64,000 bases of DNA, from positions 4,125,001 through 4,189,000 of the forward strand of contig CP001769.1 in NCBI GenBank assembly GCA_000024525.1. Direction: 5' to 3'. How positions within the stretch are numbered: position 1 is the stretch's first letter; each line of letters begins with the position of its first letter. Below, in pieces: positions 33,369 through 41,908 of this stretch. This DNA is from Spirosoma linguale DSM 74 (GTDB lineage Bacteria; Bacteroidota; Bacteroidia; Cytophagales; Spirosomataceae). The notes under the pieces are model-generated. The model was not told where the DNA came from. It searched no databases and saw nothing but the letters and a program-made list of their open reading frames with translations. The translations under genes and the position numbers were made by a program.

Positions 33369-34708
33369 TGCTTTACCTCCTCAAATCCAGCCTTTGCCTG
33401 TTGGTACTTTTTGGTTTTTACAAGCTGTTGCTGGAAAACGAAAAAATACACCGGTTTAATCGGTTCTACCTTTTGTTCAGCCTTGTATTTTCGTTCACCG
33501 TTCCTTTGATAACGGTCAATGTTCAGTCTGAGCTTATTTCTGTTTTTGGCCAACAGCCTATACCACAAGTCGATAACCGTCTGATTGACCGACTTGAACC
33601 AGATAAGCTGCCGATTCAATCTGCATACGATTTTTCGGATATAGCTGGCTTTCTGTACTGGCTTATTACTTCTGCCCTGCTTGTCCGGTTTTTTCGAAAT
33701 AGTTTCTCCCTGATTCGACGCATCAGTCAACACAGGCGGGTTCATTACCAGGGTGCTACCCTTGTTCTGTTGCCTGACAATTGCCTGCCCCACACGTTTT
33801 TACATTACCTGTTTATCAACCAGTCAGCCTACGAATCGCGGGCAATTGAGCCGGAATTGTTTACCCACGAACTAGCCCATATCCGGCAGAGGCATACCTA
33901 CGATATTCTTTTTATTGAGTTGCTTTCCTGCTTTTATTGGTTCAACCCCTTGCTTTTCCTGATCAAACGTGCCATCCGGCTCAACCATGAGTTTCTGGCC
34001 GATGCAGCGGTTATTGACCAGCACCAGCACGTCATTGAGTATCAGTGCTTGCTATTAAGCAAGTTAACCCTGGCTACACCCGCTTCTTTAACCAGTCAAC
34101 TAACGTTTCACGCAACAAAACAACGATTTCTTATGATGACCAAACGCACATCCAAAACACGGATTTTGATAACAGGGACCGTAGCACTGAGCCTGTTTGC
34201 GCTACTTACAGTTGTTTTCAGCACTAAATTGGTTGCTCAAGTCCCTACAACTCCTTCACAAAAGGCGCAAACCAGAATAGTGCAGAAGCCCCTTCCGGTG
34301 AATTCAAGCAAATTGGAAGAGCAATACAAAGATAAGCTAGTGATAAGCTGGTCCCGAGACCGGCGGAAGTTTTCTGATCTGTCTGAAGAAGAGAAGAAGA
34401 ACGTTGTTTTAGTAGCACCTTTTCCTCCAAAAACACCTACGGACGCCCAATTTTCGGACTGGAAGAACCCTAAATTATTTGGTATCTGGATCGACGGCAA
34501 GCGGGTGAAGAATGAGGTATTGGATACTTACAAACCCACAGATATTACCTCATTTTCGGGCAGCTTTGTGCATAAGAACGCCCGTCAGCCCGAAGGCTAT
34601 TTATACCAGATGGACCTAATGACCCATTCAGCCTACGAACGGTATCTAAAAGAAAGAGAAGAGAATCCACTTTTAATTGTGATGAAGCCACGACCAAAGC
34701 GGCAGTAG
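33365..34708 (+). CDS. BlaR1-like M56 family membrane metallopeptidase
   Basis: A 447-residue protein. The N-terminal membrane domain has helices near 1-20, 35-53, 85-105 and 265-290. The zinc-peptidase motif HELAH (in LFTHELAHIRQRH, near 170) and a downstream Glu-containing helix (LNHEFLADAAVI) complete the M56 site. The region after the last helix (about 290-447) is a periplasmic domain without the penicillin-binding Ser-x-x-Lys motif of true BlaR1, so the signal sensed need not be a beta-lactam. On stimulus it would cleave the repressor encoded upstream. No beta-lactamase gene is adjacent. Confidence 0.9.
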   Translation: MMLYLLKSSLCLLVLFGFYKLLLENEKIHRFNRFYLLFSLVFSFTVPLITVNVQSELISVFGQQPIPQVDNRLIDRLEPDKLPIQSAYDFSDIAGFLYWLITSALLVRFFRNSFSLIRRISQHRRVHYQGATLVLLPDNCLPHTFLHYLFINQSAYESRAIEPELFTHELAHIRQRHTYDILFIELLSCFYWFNPLLFLIKRAIRLNHEFLADAAVIDQHQHVIEYQCLLLSKLTLATPASLTSQLTFHATKQRFLMMTKRTSKTRILITGTVALSLFALLTVVFSTKLVAQVPTTPSQKAQTRIVQKPLPVNSSKLEEQYKDKLVISWSRDRRKFSDLSEEEKKNVVLVAPFPPKTPTDAQFSDWKNPKLFGIWIDGKRVKNEVLDTYKPTDITSFSGSFVHKNARQPEGYLYQMDLMTHSAYERYLKEREENPLLIVMKPRPKRQ

Positions 34709-34733
34709 TAGGGACACAGCCCTGATCTGACAA

Positions 34734-34937
34734 TTAATTAGACGGCTTATACCGGGCGGCATCGATAATGGACCACAGGTGGATGATCCATCCCATCAGG
34801 ATGAACCAAAGGGCACCGGCCAGCACAAATTGCAGAATGGCCATCAGCAGACGCCCCTGCAAAAGCTGACCCAACCCCGGAATGAAGAAACTACAAAGAG
34901 CAGCAAGCACGTTGCCACCTGATCCCTGACCCGCCAT
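34734..34937 (-). CDS. Small two-helix membrane protein
   Basis: 67 residues with the sequence pattern LCSFFIPGLGQLLQGR near the N-terminus, then one or two hydrophobic helices (AILQFVLAGALWFILMGWIIHLW) and a C-terminal DAARYKP tail. This resembles the small TM2-like/YqaE-like integral membrane proteins often annotated as hypothetical in Bacteroidota. The role is unknown. It converges with the M56 peptidase gene, with 25 bp between stops, and lies beyond the terminator of the sugar operon. Confidence 0.75.
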   Translation of the reverse strand: MAGQGSGGNVLAALCSFFIPGLGQLLQGRLLMAILQFVLAGALWFILMGWIIHLWSIIDAARYKPSN

Positions 34938-34977
34938 AATGTAAGTTGTTTGCTATAAATATAGTCATTCTATACAC

Positions 34978-35008
34978 AAAAAAAGTGTCGGGTCCTCAGA
35001 CCCGACAC
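34978..35008 (-). terminator. Intrinsic terminator of the sugar-catabolic operon
   Basis: A perfect 10-bp GC-rich stem (34985-34994 GTGTCGGGTC, 34999-35008) with a 4-nt loop. On the minus strand it is followed by a run of seven T (A-run 34978-34984 on plus). It lies 26 bp beyond the stop of the isomerase gene at 35035. Confidence 0.92.
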
Positions 35009-35034
35009 CACAAATTGTTCAAGCAGACAACACC

Positions 35035-36087
35035 TTACAACCCTAGTACTTTCTTATTGAATGCGTCATCAGCACCGGTTCCGGCGAAGTCGTCGAAAGC
35101 GCGTTCGGTCACGCGGATGATATGATCCGAAATGAACGGAGCCCCTTCGGCAGCCCCCTGTTCGGGGTGTTTGATGGCGCACTCCCACTCAAGCACAGCC
35201 CACCGGTCATAGTCGTACTGAGCCAGTTTGGAGAAGATCCCCGCGAAGTCAACCTGACCGTCGCCCAGCGAACGGAAGCGTCCGGCCCGCTCTACCCAGC
35301 CCTGATAGCCACCATAGACGCCCTGCTTACCCGTTGGGTTAAACTCGGCGTCTTTCACGTGGTAGGCGAAAATACGGTCGTGGTAGAAGTCGATGAACTG
35401 CAAATAATCAAGCTGTTGCAATACAAAGTGGCTTGGGTCGTAGTTGATACCGGCGCGGGGGTGGTTACCCACTTTCTCCAGGAACATCTCGAAGGTGATA
35501 CCGTCGTGCAAATCCTCGCCGGGGTGAAGCTCATACGCCACATCGACCCCGGCTTCGTCATAGGCGTTCAGGATGGGTAGCCAGCGGTCGGCGAGTTCTT
35601 TGAATCCCGTTTCGACCAGACCCGCCGGACGCTGTGGCCAGGGATATACGAATGGCCATAGCAGCGCGCCCGAAAAAGTAGGACTAGCCACCAGGCCCAG
35701 ATTCTTACTGGCTTTGGCCGTCATCAGCAGCTGATCGACCGCCCATGCCTGCTGTTCTTTGGGCTTGCCCGCCAGTTCAGCCGGACCGAAGCCATCGAAC
35801 ATAGGGCCGTAGGCCGGATGTACCGCTACTAACTGACCTTGAAGGTGCGTGGCGAGTTCAGTGATCTCGACGCCGATATCCTTCAGCTTGCCTTTCAGCT
35901 CATCGCAGTAGGTCAGGCTTTCAGAAGCCTGCTTGAGGTCGATCATCCGTGGGTCCCAGGTGGGAATCTGGATTCCTTTATAGCCGAGATCGGCCATGTA
36001 TTTGGCAATGGACTCCAGGTTATTGAAGGGCTCTGCGTCCCCTAGAAACTGGGCTAAGAATATGCCCGGACCTTTCATTGTTTTCAT
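35035..36087 (-). CDS. Sugar phosphate isomerase/epimerase (xylose isomerase-like TIM barrel)
   Basis: A 350-residue TIM-barrel protein of the AP-endonuclease-2-like sugar isomerase family. Recognisable strands and metal-site residues include IQIPTWDPR near the start, VAYELHPGED (Glu), GINYDPSHFVLQ (Asp and His), FAYHVKDAEFNP (His) and a late AVLEWECAI (Glu). These fit a divalent-metal isomerase or epimerase acting on a keto sugar or inositol derivative. It is the last gene of a leftward operon with two Gfo/Idh/MocA dehydrogenases, suggesting a short oxidation-isomerisation path. Its ATG overlaps the stop of the PIN-like gene by 4 bp. Confidence 0.92.
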   Translation of the reverse strand: MKTMKGPGIFLAQFLGDAEPFNNLESIAKYMADLGYKGIQIPTWDPRMIDLKQASESLTYCDELKGKLKDIGVEITELATHLQGQLVAVHPAYGPMFDGFGPAELAGKPKEQQAWAVDQLLMTAKASKNLGLVASPTFSGALLWPFVYPWPQRPAGLVETGFKELADRWLPILNAYDEAGVDVAYELHPGEDLHDGITFEMFLEKVGNHPRAGINYDPSHFVLQQLDYLQFIDFYHDRIFAYHVKDAEFNPTGKQGVYGGYQGWVERAGRFRSLGDGQVDFAGIFSKLAQYDYDRWAVLEWECAIKHPEQGAAEGAPFISDHIIRVTERAFDDFAGTGADDAFNKKVLGL

Positions 36088-36452
36088 TCTTCTGTGATTT
36101 GGTTATCAAGGGCTGAAGCAGGAAAAATCATTAGACACCCTTTTCTTTCATTGGCAATAAACGCGGCAAACTGCTCAAAATGATTTTTAAAAAGAGATAT
36201 GATCGACTGATTACTCAAATTCCCTGTTCGTAACCAAATAATTTTGGGCGGAAATCCCCTTACAGAGCCTATGTCGGGAATATCTTTATCGAACGAGACA
36301 ACCGTGTAATTGTTCTGACGGGCATATTCCCATATCTGAAAATCATCCGCATTTAAAAGACCACACTCCCGAACGCCTACTACCTCCGGGAGTGTGGCCC
36401 TCAATTGCTTTACAACTCGAAATGAGATATTTTGGTCAAACAAGAGTCGCAT
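36084..36452 (-). CDS. DUF5615 PIN-like (Mut7-C-type) toxin candidate
   Basis: A 122-residue protein with the PIN-like DUF5615 pattern: LLFDQNIS at the start (first acidic residue), RECGLLNADDFQIWEYA in the middle and TVVSFDKDIPDI (second acidic pair), followed by KIIWLRTGNLS. The acidic residues would form a metal-dependent RNase site. The DUF433 gene directly upstream overlaps by 1 bp (TGATG), and DUF433-DUF5615 pairs are widely considered toxin-antitoxin modules. It is embedded in a metabolic operon and overlaps the isomerase gene by 4 bp. Toxicity is inference. Confidence 0.88.
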   Translation of the reverse strand: MRLLFDQNISFRVVKQLRATLPEVVGVRECGLLNADDFQIWEYARQNNYTVVSFDKDIPDIGSVRGFPPKIIWLRTGNLSNQSIISLFKNHFEQFAAFIANERKGCLMIFPASALDNQITEE

Positions 36453-36688
36453 CAGGCAGCCATCAACAGAGTGCCATTATCGCGGTCAGCAGCGAACAGC
36501 AAAGCCGCCTGGATATCTTCACGGGTTAACTCCGGAAAATCGTCAATGATTTCCTCGATGCTTGTTCCCGCACCCAGCCAGCCCAAGATATCACCAACCG
36601 TAATTCGCATTCCCCGTATGCAAGGCTTTCCGCCCCGCTTTCCGGGTTCTATCGTGATAATGTTGCTGTACTTCTTCTGATACTGCAT
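36452..36688 (-). CDS. DUF433 antitoxin-like protein
   Basis: 78 residues with the DUF433 core: ITIEPGKRGGKPCIRGMRI, then a winged-helix-like part (VGDILGWLGAGTSIEEIIDDFPELTREDI, in which the DNA-binding helix is expected). The family is the antitoxin partner of DUF5615 PIN-like proteins, encoded here immediately downstream with a 1-bp overlap. It starts 44 bp after the dehydrogenase gene and may also use read-through from it. The C-terminal tail is Ala/Leu-rich. Confidence 0.9.
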   Translation of the reverse strand: MQYQKKYSNIITIEPGKRGGKPCIRGMRITVGDILGWLGAGTSIEEIIDDFPELTREDIQAALLFAADRDNGTLLMAA

Positions 36689-36732
36689 GATCTTGCTCTT
36701 CGTGTTTACATGACTAAGTTAGCAAATCAAAC

Positions 36733-37878
36733 TTAAATCTCCACCCACGCCTGTTTGCGGTTGCTTTCCAGGATTTTTTCGCAGATGAGCAGCTCGCGGT
36801 AACCGTCGGCAAAGGTTGGGTACGTCGGATTTTCGGGTTGTTTCCCCGCTTCAATAGCCGCATACACCTCTTTGAACAACTGCTTCGACGTGTCGGGGAA
36901 ACCTTCGTTGTGACCGCCAGGAAAACTGATCACCGACCGCGCTTCGGGGTGAGCCAGCGATGGGTCGCGCATCAATGCTTCATTGGCACCGTCGCGGTTA
37001 CCGATCCACATTTCGTTGGGTGCTTCGGAGTTCCAGGCAAACGTTTTCTTCGAACCGGCAATCTCCAGCTTCATCTGGTTTTTCCGACCGGCCGACACCT
37101 GCGACACCGTGATAACACCCCGATTTCCATTATCGAACCGCAGTAATACGTTGGCATGGTCTTCGGTATTAATGGGGACGTCAGCGTAATCTTCGGGCTG
37201 GAGCATCTTGCCCGAATACGTCTCCACGGGCTTCAGCGGCTTTTTCCGCACTTTATGGACTGTGTTGAAATCGGCCATAACGGCTACCGTTTTCAGGCCC
37301 GTAATGTATTCGAGGCTGTCCATCAGGTGAGAGCCAATATCAGCAATGGCACGCGAATCGCCCGACTTGTCGGGTTCCAGACGCCAGTTGTAATCGGTGT
37401 CGTAGAAGAGCCAGTCCTGCAAATAGGAACCGATCACCGAGTACACATCGCCCAGGGCATCCTGCTCACGCATCACCTTCATCTGGCGAACCAGCGGGTA
37501 ATAGCGCAGGTTGAAATGCACGGCATTGACCAGACCAGTTTGTTCAGCCAGTTCAACGAGTTCTTTGGCTTCGTGTAAATCTTTGGCCAGAGGCTTCTCA
37601 CACACAACATGCTTGCCAGCCAACAAAGCTGCTTTTGACTGTGAGTAATGGAGGAAGTTCGGCGTACAGATGTGTACAACCTTAATATCGTCCATGGCCA
37701 GAAGCTCCTCGAACGTGCAGGACCGCTCAATACCGAGCTGATCGGCTTTCTGACGAGCCAGTTCAGGAGTCACCTCACACAGGGCGAGGACGTTTGTGTT
37801 TGGAAGGCGACGCAGGGCTTCGATGTGCGCAGGCCCGATGAATCCGGTGCCAACGACACCGATGTTGATTTTTTGCAT
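36733..37878 (-). CDS. Gfo/Idh/MocA-family dehydrogenase
   Basis: A 381-residue cytoplasmic oxidoreductase without signal peptide. The Rossmann motif GVVGTGFIGPAH opens the protein, and the family motif CEKPLAKD lies near residue 95. The C-terminal substrate domain contains DIGSHLMDSLEYITG. It oxidises or epimerises a sugar with NAD(P). It is the second gene in the leftward sugar operon (39155 to 35035). It is separated from the upstream dehydrogenase gene by a long palindromic repeat, which may lower read-through or shape mRNA decay. Confidence 0.93.
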   Translation of the reverse strand: MQKINIGVVGTGFIGPAHIEALRRLPNTNVLALCEVTPELARQKADQLGIERSCTFEELLAMDDIKVVHICTPNFLHYSQSKAALLAGKHVVCEKPLAKDLHEAKELVELAEQTGLVNAVHFNLRYYPLVRQMKVMREQDALGDVYSVIGSYLQDWLFYDTDYNWRLEPDKSGDSRAIADIGSHLMDSLEYITGLKTVAVMADFNTVHKVRKKPLKPVETYSGKMLQPEDYADVPINTEDHANVLLRFDNGNRGVITVSQVSAGRKNQMKLEIAGSKKTFAWNSEAPNEMWIGNRDGANEALMRDPSLAHPEARSVISFPGGHNEGFPDTSKQLFKEVYAAIEAGKQPENPTYPTFADGYRELLICEKILESNRKQAWVEI

Positions 37879-37900
37879 TGATGTAGGGTTAAAGGATTAT

Positions 37901-37991
37901 GCCACAGAGATGCACGGAGCCGCACGGAGATACACAGAGAATATATCAAAAACTCTGTGTGTCTCCGTGCGGCTCCGTGCATCTCTGTGGC
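37901..37991. repeat. 39-bp-stem CACAGAG-type intergenic palindrome (copy B)
   Basis: Arms 37901-37939 and 37953-37991 are reverse complements except for one position that would be a G-U pair in RNA; the loop is 13 nt. Each arm is built from near-repeats of about 11-13 bp (CACAGAGATGCACGGAG...). The right half and loop (ATCAAAAACTCTGTGTGTCT) match the degenerate copy at 24395-24486. It lies between two co-directional dehydrogenase genes, so it is not simply an operon end. Confidence 0.92.
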
Positions 37992-38000
37992 CCAATTTCA

Positions 38001-39155
38001 TTACTGCACAAACTTAGTCCACTTTGTGGAATCATCCTGACTTGATGCGATCACCGTGTCGATAAAGGCTAATCCGCGAACACCGTCCGATGCTTTGGGG
38101 AAATCGTAAAGAGGATCAGCTTCGCGCCCTTCCATATGCGCTTTCACGGCATAGGCGAAGTTGCGATACAGGTTGGCAAACGCTTCGAAGAACCCTTCGG
38201 GGTGACCCGCCGGTAACCGCCAGTGCGCCGAGGCCGAGGCAGAAAGGGTACCCACATTGGGGCGGATAATCCGCTGCCCTTCCTGTGTTTTGTATTTCAG
38301 GGTATTGGGTTCCATCTGGTGCCATTCCAGGCCGCCCAGCTCACCCCAAACGTAAATTTTGAGCGAGTTTTCTTCGCCGTTAGCCACCTGGCTAGCGTGC
38401 AGAACGCCTTTAGCTCCGTTATCGAATCGCAAGAGCACGTTGCCATCGTCGTCTAGTTGACGACCGGGAACAAAGGCGGTCAAATCGGCGCAGAGTTCAC
38501 TAATTTGTAACCCTGTGACATACTCGGCTAAGTTTTCGGCGTGAGTGCCGATGTCGCCCATGCAACCGGCGGCTCCCGACCGGGCCGGGTCGGTACGCCA
38601 GATGGCCTGCTTGTAGTCGTTGTGCTCTTCGTCTTTGGAGAGCCAGCCTTGTGGGTATTCCACAACAACTTTACGGATTTTGCCCAGCTTGCCGTTGCGA
38701 ACCATATCGCGGGCCTCTTTTACCATCGGATAGCCGGTGTAGTTGTGCGTCAGACCAAACACCAGGCCCGATTTTTCAACAATGGCCGCCAGCTCTTTGG
38801 CTTCCGCCAGATTCAGTGTCATGGGCTTGTCGCACATCACATGGAACCCATTTTCGAGCGCCATTTTGGCGGGGGGAAAGTGCATGTGATTAGGCGTTAC
38901 AATAGACAAGAAGTCCATCCGTTCGCCTTCGGGTAATGCCTTTTCCCGTTCAATCATCTCCTGAAACGAAGAATAAACCCGATCTTCGGGCAAATACAGG
39001 GCGTGGCCGGTTGCTTTTGATTTATCAGGCGATGAACTAAAGCAGCCACAAACTAATTCGATTTCGCCATCAAAACCGGCAGCCCGGCGATGTACGGCAC
39101 CAATGAAGGCATCGAGGCCTCCGCCAACCATACCCATTCGCAATTTTCTATGCAT
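38001..39155 (-). CDS. Gfo/Idh/MocA-family dehydrogenase
   Basis: A 384-residue cytoplasmic oxidoreductase. It starts MHRKLRMGMVGGGLDAFIGAVH (Rossmann GxGGG-type loop), with the family motif CDKPMTLN near residue 115 and GDIGTHAENLAEYVTG in the substrate domain. The longer spacing and insertions separate it from the dehydrogenase at 36733, so the two probably catalyse different steps. It is the first gene of the leftward sugar operon; an MFS transporter gene starts on the other strand 320 bp away. Confidence 0.93.
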   Translation of the reverse strand: MHRKLRMGMVGGGLDAFIGAVHRRAAGFDGEIELVCGCFSSSPDKSKATGHALYLPEDRVYSSFQEMIEREKALPEGERMDFLSIVTPNHMHFPPAKMALENGFHVMCDKPMTLNLAEAKELAAIVEKSGLVFGLTHNYTGYPMVKEARDMVRNGKLGKIRKVVVEYPQGWLSKDEEHNDYKQAIWRTDPARSGAAGCMGDIGTHAENLAEYVTGLQISELCADLTAFVPGRQLDDDGNVLLRFDNGAKGVLHASQVANGEENSLKIYVWGELGGLEWHQMEPNTLKYKTQEGQRIIRPNVGTLSASASAHWRLPAGHPEGFFEAFANLYRNFAYAVKAHMEGREADPLYDFPKASDGVRGLAFIDTVIASSQDDSTKWTKFVQ

Positions 39156-39474
39156 TGGTATTTGAGTTGAGTGTAAACAGGTTAGGAAAAGTAAACTACG
39201 AAGGTTGGTTTACTGTACACACTTTGTCAATTGCAATTTTCGATTTCAGAATTGCTGATTTTGGAAACTCAATTGGCAGCCACTCCTTAATTCCGAAAGC
39301 GTAAAATGGACACATTAAACCTTAATCCTTTTTTTTACGGCCGAAAATTAGCTGTTTTCTCTTATTTTTCGGAAAATTTGAATAAAAACGGCCCGTTAGC
39401 GGGGAGTTTGTTCTACCAGATGCCTTTTAATTTTTAATAAAACCTGTTAACCACTAAATCCCCCTTTATCGAAA
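39156..39474. other. Divergent promoter region of the sugar operon and MFS gene
   Basis: A 319-bp AT-rich spacer between divergent starts. It must contain both promoters, but I find no exact TAnnTTTG match in either direction and no clear operator dyad. No ORF is present. Confidence 0.5.
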
Positions 39475-40725
39475 ATGAACCAAACCGTTAATCCTTCGCG
39501 GCTCTTTCTTGCCAGCTGCCTTGCGCTTATTACCACCGCTTTCTCGTTTAGTATTCGGGCGGGTATTCTGCCTCAGTTGGGCACTGAGTTTGGTCTGACT
39601 GCCGAGCAGTTGGGCTTTATTAACTCCATGTGGTTTTTGGGCTTCCCCATTGCCATGATCGTTGGGGGGTTAGTCTACAATACGGTTGGTCCAAAAATCA
39701 TCATGAACGTAGCGTTCGTGTGCCATTCGCTGGGCATTCTGCTAACCATTTTCGCTGGAGGTTACTCGACCCTACTCATTTCGACGCTGTTTATTGGTAT
39801 TGGAAATGGCTGTACAGAGGCCGCCTGTAATCCTATGATTGCCGATATGTACACGGGCACAACCATGAATAAGATGCTGAACCGCTTCCACATGTGGTTC
39901 CCGGGTGGTATCGTGGTGGGTAGCCTGATTTCGCTCGCTATGACCAAAATGGGCATGAGCTGGCAGACACAGGTTGGTATCATTATGATCCCAACTTTAA
40001 TCTATGCGTTCCTGTTCTGGGGTCAGGCTTTCCCGAAAGCAAAGGTGGAGGGAGCGATGTCGCTTTCCGAAAATTTCAAAGCTATGATTAACCCGCTGTA
40101 CCTGTTCATTTTCGCGTGCATGGCGATAACAGCTATCTCGGAATTTGGTCCTCAGCAGTGGACAGCCCTGATCCTGAGCAAGAGTGGAGCTGAACCGTTG
40201 CTGATTCTGGCACTTGTAACTGGTCTGATGGCCGTTGGTCGGTATTTTGGTGGCCCAATCATTCACCGGCTCGACCAAACAGGCGTACTGTTGGGTGGTG
40301 CTGTTTTTGCAACCATCGGCATTTATCTGTTTAGCACACAAACAGGTGCGATGGCTTACGTAGCGGCTATATTCTTCGCTGTTGGGGTTTGCTACTTCTG
40401 GCCAACCATGATTGGTTTTGTAGCCGAGCGTATTCCGTTAAGTGGTGCGCTGGGTATGTCAATCGTTGGTGGTGTCGGTATGTTCTCAACGTCTATCTGG
40501 CAACCCATCATCGGTGGCTGGATTGACAGTGCTCGTGTTGAAAAGGCCGCATCGGGTCTCTCCGGCGATGCACTGGAACTAGCTGCCGGTCAGGCAACCT
40601 TGCTTCGAATGACAACTTTCCCGATTATTCTGATTGTTGCGTTCACGTTACTTTGGTTCTGGATGCGCAACCGCAAGGCAGGCCACGTCGATGAGAGCGT
40701 TGTGCTGGAACAACCCCAGTTATAA
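39475..40725 (+). CDS. MFS transporter, probably for a sugar-like substrate
   Basis: A 416-residue permease with about 12 transmembrane helices and short loops. The first half has FSIRAGILPQLGTEFGLT and GLVYNTVGPKII, similar to the MFS A-motif region; a loop near residue 195-210 divides the halves; the C-terminus is a short basic and acidic tail (RNRKAGHVDES). It is divergent from two sugar dehydrogenases and an isomerase, so it most likely imports their substrate. A bidirectional terminator follows. The substrate is inferred from context only. Confidence 0.9.
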   Translation: MNQTVNPSRLFLASCLALITTAFSFSIRAGILPQLGTEFGLTAEQLGFINSMWFLGFPIAMIVGGLVYNTVGPKIIMNVAFVCHSLGILLTIFAGGYSTLLISTLFIGIGNGCTEAACNPMIADMYTGTTMNKMLNRFHMWFPGGIVVGSLISLAMTKMGMSWQTQVGIIMIPTLIYAFLFWGQAFPKAKVEGAMSLSENFKAMINPLYLFIFACMAITAISEFGPQQWTALILSKSGAEPLLILALVTGLMAVGRYFGGPIIHRLDQTGVLLGGAVFATIGIYLFSTQTGAMAYVAAIFFAVGVCYFWPTMIGFVAERIPLSGALGMSIVGGVGMFSTSIWQPIIGGWIDSARVEKAASGLSGDALELAAGQATLLRMTTFPIILIVAFTLLWFWMRNRKAGHVDESVVLEQPQL

Positions 40726-40742
40726 TCTAGTGGCATATTTGT

Positions 40743-40785
40743 AAAGAGGGCCTGGAATCAAACGACTCCAGGCCCTCTTTTTATG
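40743..40785. terminator. Bidirectional intrinsic terminator
   Basis: A perfect 14-bp stem (40743-40756 and 40767-40780), GC-rich (GAGGGCCTGGA), with a 10-nt loop. T-runs follow on both strands, and it lies between the convergent MFS and WHy-domain genes. Confidence 0.92.
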
Positions 40786-40848
40786 CTCTTAACTACCCGA
40801 ATACACTAAAAATACATCCTTTGTGCATCTCTTCTTAGCTCGGTGACT

Positions 40849-41763
40849 TCACTTCTTCAGCTTCTTAAAATCGTCCAGCGTCCCGGTAATCGTCGATACG
40901 AATTTGCTGTTGGCAAACGACGAGTTGTTTTCCTTGTCGATGAGTTTACACCGGAAGTTAACCCGATAGGGCGTGTCTTTTTTGTCGAACAGCATCTTTG
41001 GCAATACACTCAGCGTTTTACCGGGCCGGGCCGTTACCGGAAATACAACGGGCGTCGTTGCCTGCGCCTTGATCCGAATTGGCTCGGTTTGTTCACCGTC
41101 GGCAATCTCTTTTCCGTCAATGAAAACCGTATAGTGCGCGTCGGTTATGCTGAACGGCATCTTGTTCTTGTTAGTGATACTCACTTTTGCGGCTACATCG
41201 GTTCGTTTTAGTCCCAGTTTGCCAAAGTCGATGTCATCAATTTTGACCTCTGGCAGGTAAAACGTAGGCATTCGCTTGTCAACTGTAGTCTCAAAGGTTT
41301 TCTGCCCCAGAATGGGTATGTCGAGCGCGAATTTCGCCCGCATCTTGTAATTAGTGCTATCGATGTCTTTTCGATCAAGGGTCTTCAGTACGCTTGCCAG
41401 CTTTTTGTAGGCCAGCCTGGCGGGGAGCACAACCAGCGTACTGTCGCCGGACTTCACTTCGATTGGCTTCTTGTACGCGTCGACCATTACGGGCGTGTTG
41501 GCGATGTAAAACGTGTAATCCAGGCTGGGTGATTTAAAACCAACGGGCAGGGGGTTATCGATCAGCATGTACAGATTCATAGAAATAACGTCTTCGCTGA
41601 TATCGGTGATGGCCATACGAGTCATTTCCAGTCGGGGTTTCAGGGTATCGTCATAGGGCTTTCCTTCTGCCGTACGTTCATCTTTTACATTTCGATACCA
41701 GACATAGGCACCAATACAGCCAATCAGTAATAGCCCCAATGCAATCAACCATCCCTTTTTCAT
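40849..41763 (-). CDS. LEA14/WHy-domain protein with N-terminal membrane anchor
   Basis: A 304-residue protein. One N-terminal hydrophobic helix (GWLIALGLLLIGCIGAYVWY) is followed by two WHy/LEA-type-2 beta-sandwich domains, about 50-135 (VISMNLYMLIDNPLPVGF, DYTFYIANTPV) and about 175-290 (AAKVSITNKNKMPFSITD, YTVFIDGKEIADG). The Cys in the leader is not in an ideal lipobox, so it is more likely a signal anchor. WHy domains occur in desiccation- and stress-linked proteins, but the molecular role in bacteria is unclear. It is a single gene converging with the MFS gene. Confidence 0.85.
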   Translation of the reverse strand: MKKGWLIALGLLLIGCIGAYVWYRNVKDERTAEGKPYDDTLKPRLEMTRMAITDISEDVISMNLYMLIDNPLPVGFKSPSLDYTFYIANTPVMVDAYKKPIEVKSGDSTLVVLPARLAYKKLASVLKTLDRKDIDSTNYKMRAKFALDIPILGQKTFETTVDKRMPTFYLPEVKIDDIDFGKLGLKRTDVAAKVSITNKNKMPFSITDAHYTVFIDGKEIADGEQTEPIRIKAQATTPVVFPVTARPGKTLSVLPKMLFDKKDTPYRVNFRCKLIDKENNSSFANSKFVSTITGTLDDFKKLKK

Positions 41764-41908
41764 AACGTATCGTTGTTTATTAAAAAGGGGTAACTGCGGC
41801 TGGAAGAGGACTGTTTAGATTCTGCCCGGATTGTTCCATTCCCGTACCTGGCTTAAACTTTTCGGCACACAACAGGTCTTATCAACAGAACTCACCTATT
41901 AGAATACC

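Noticed and set aside
37901..37991. CRISPR-like repetition in the CACAGAG element
   Set aside because: Units are short, degenerate and arranged as a hairpin; there are no regular spacers and no cas genes.
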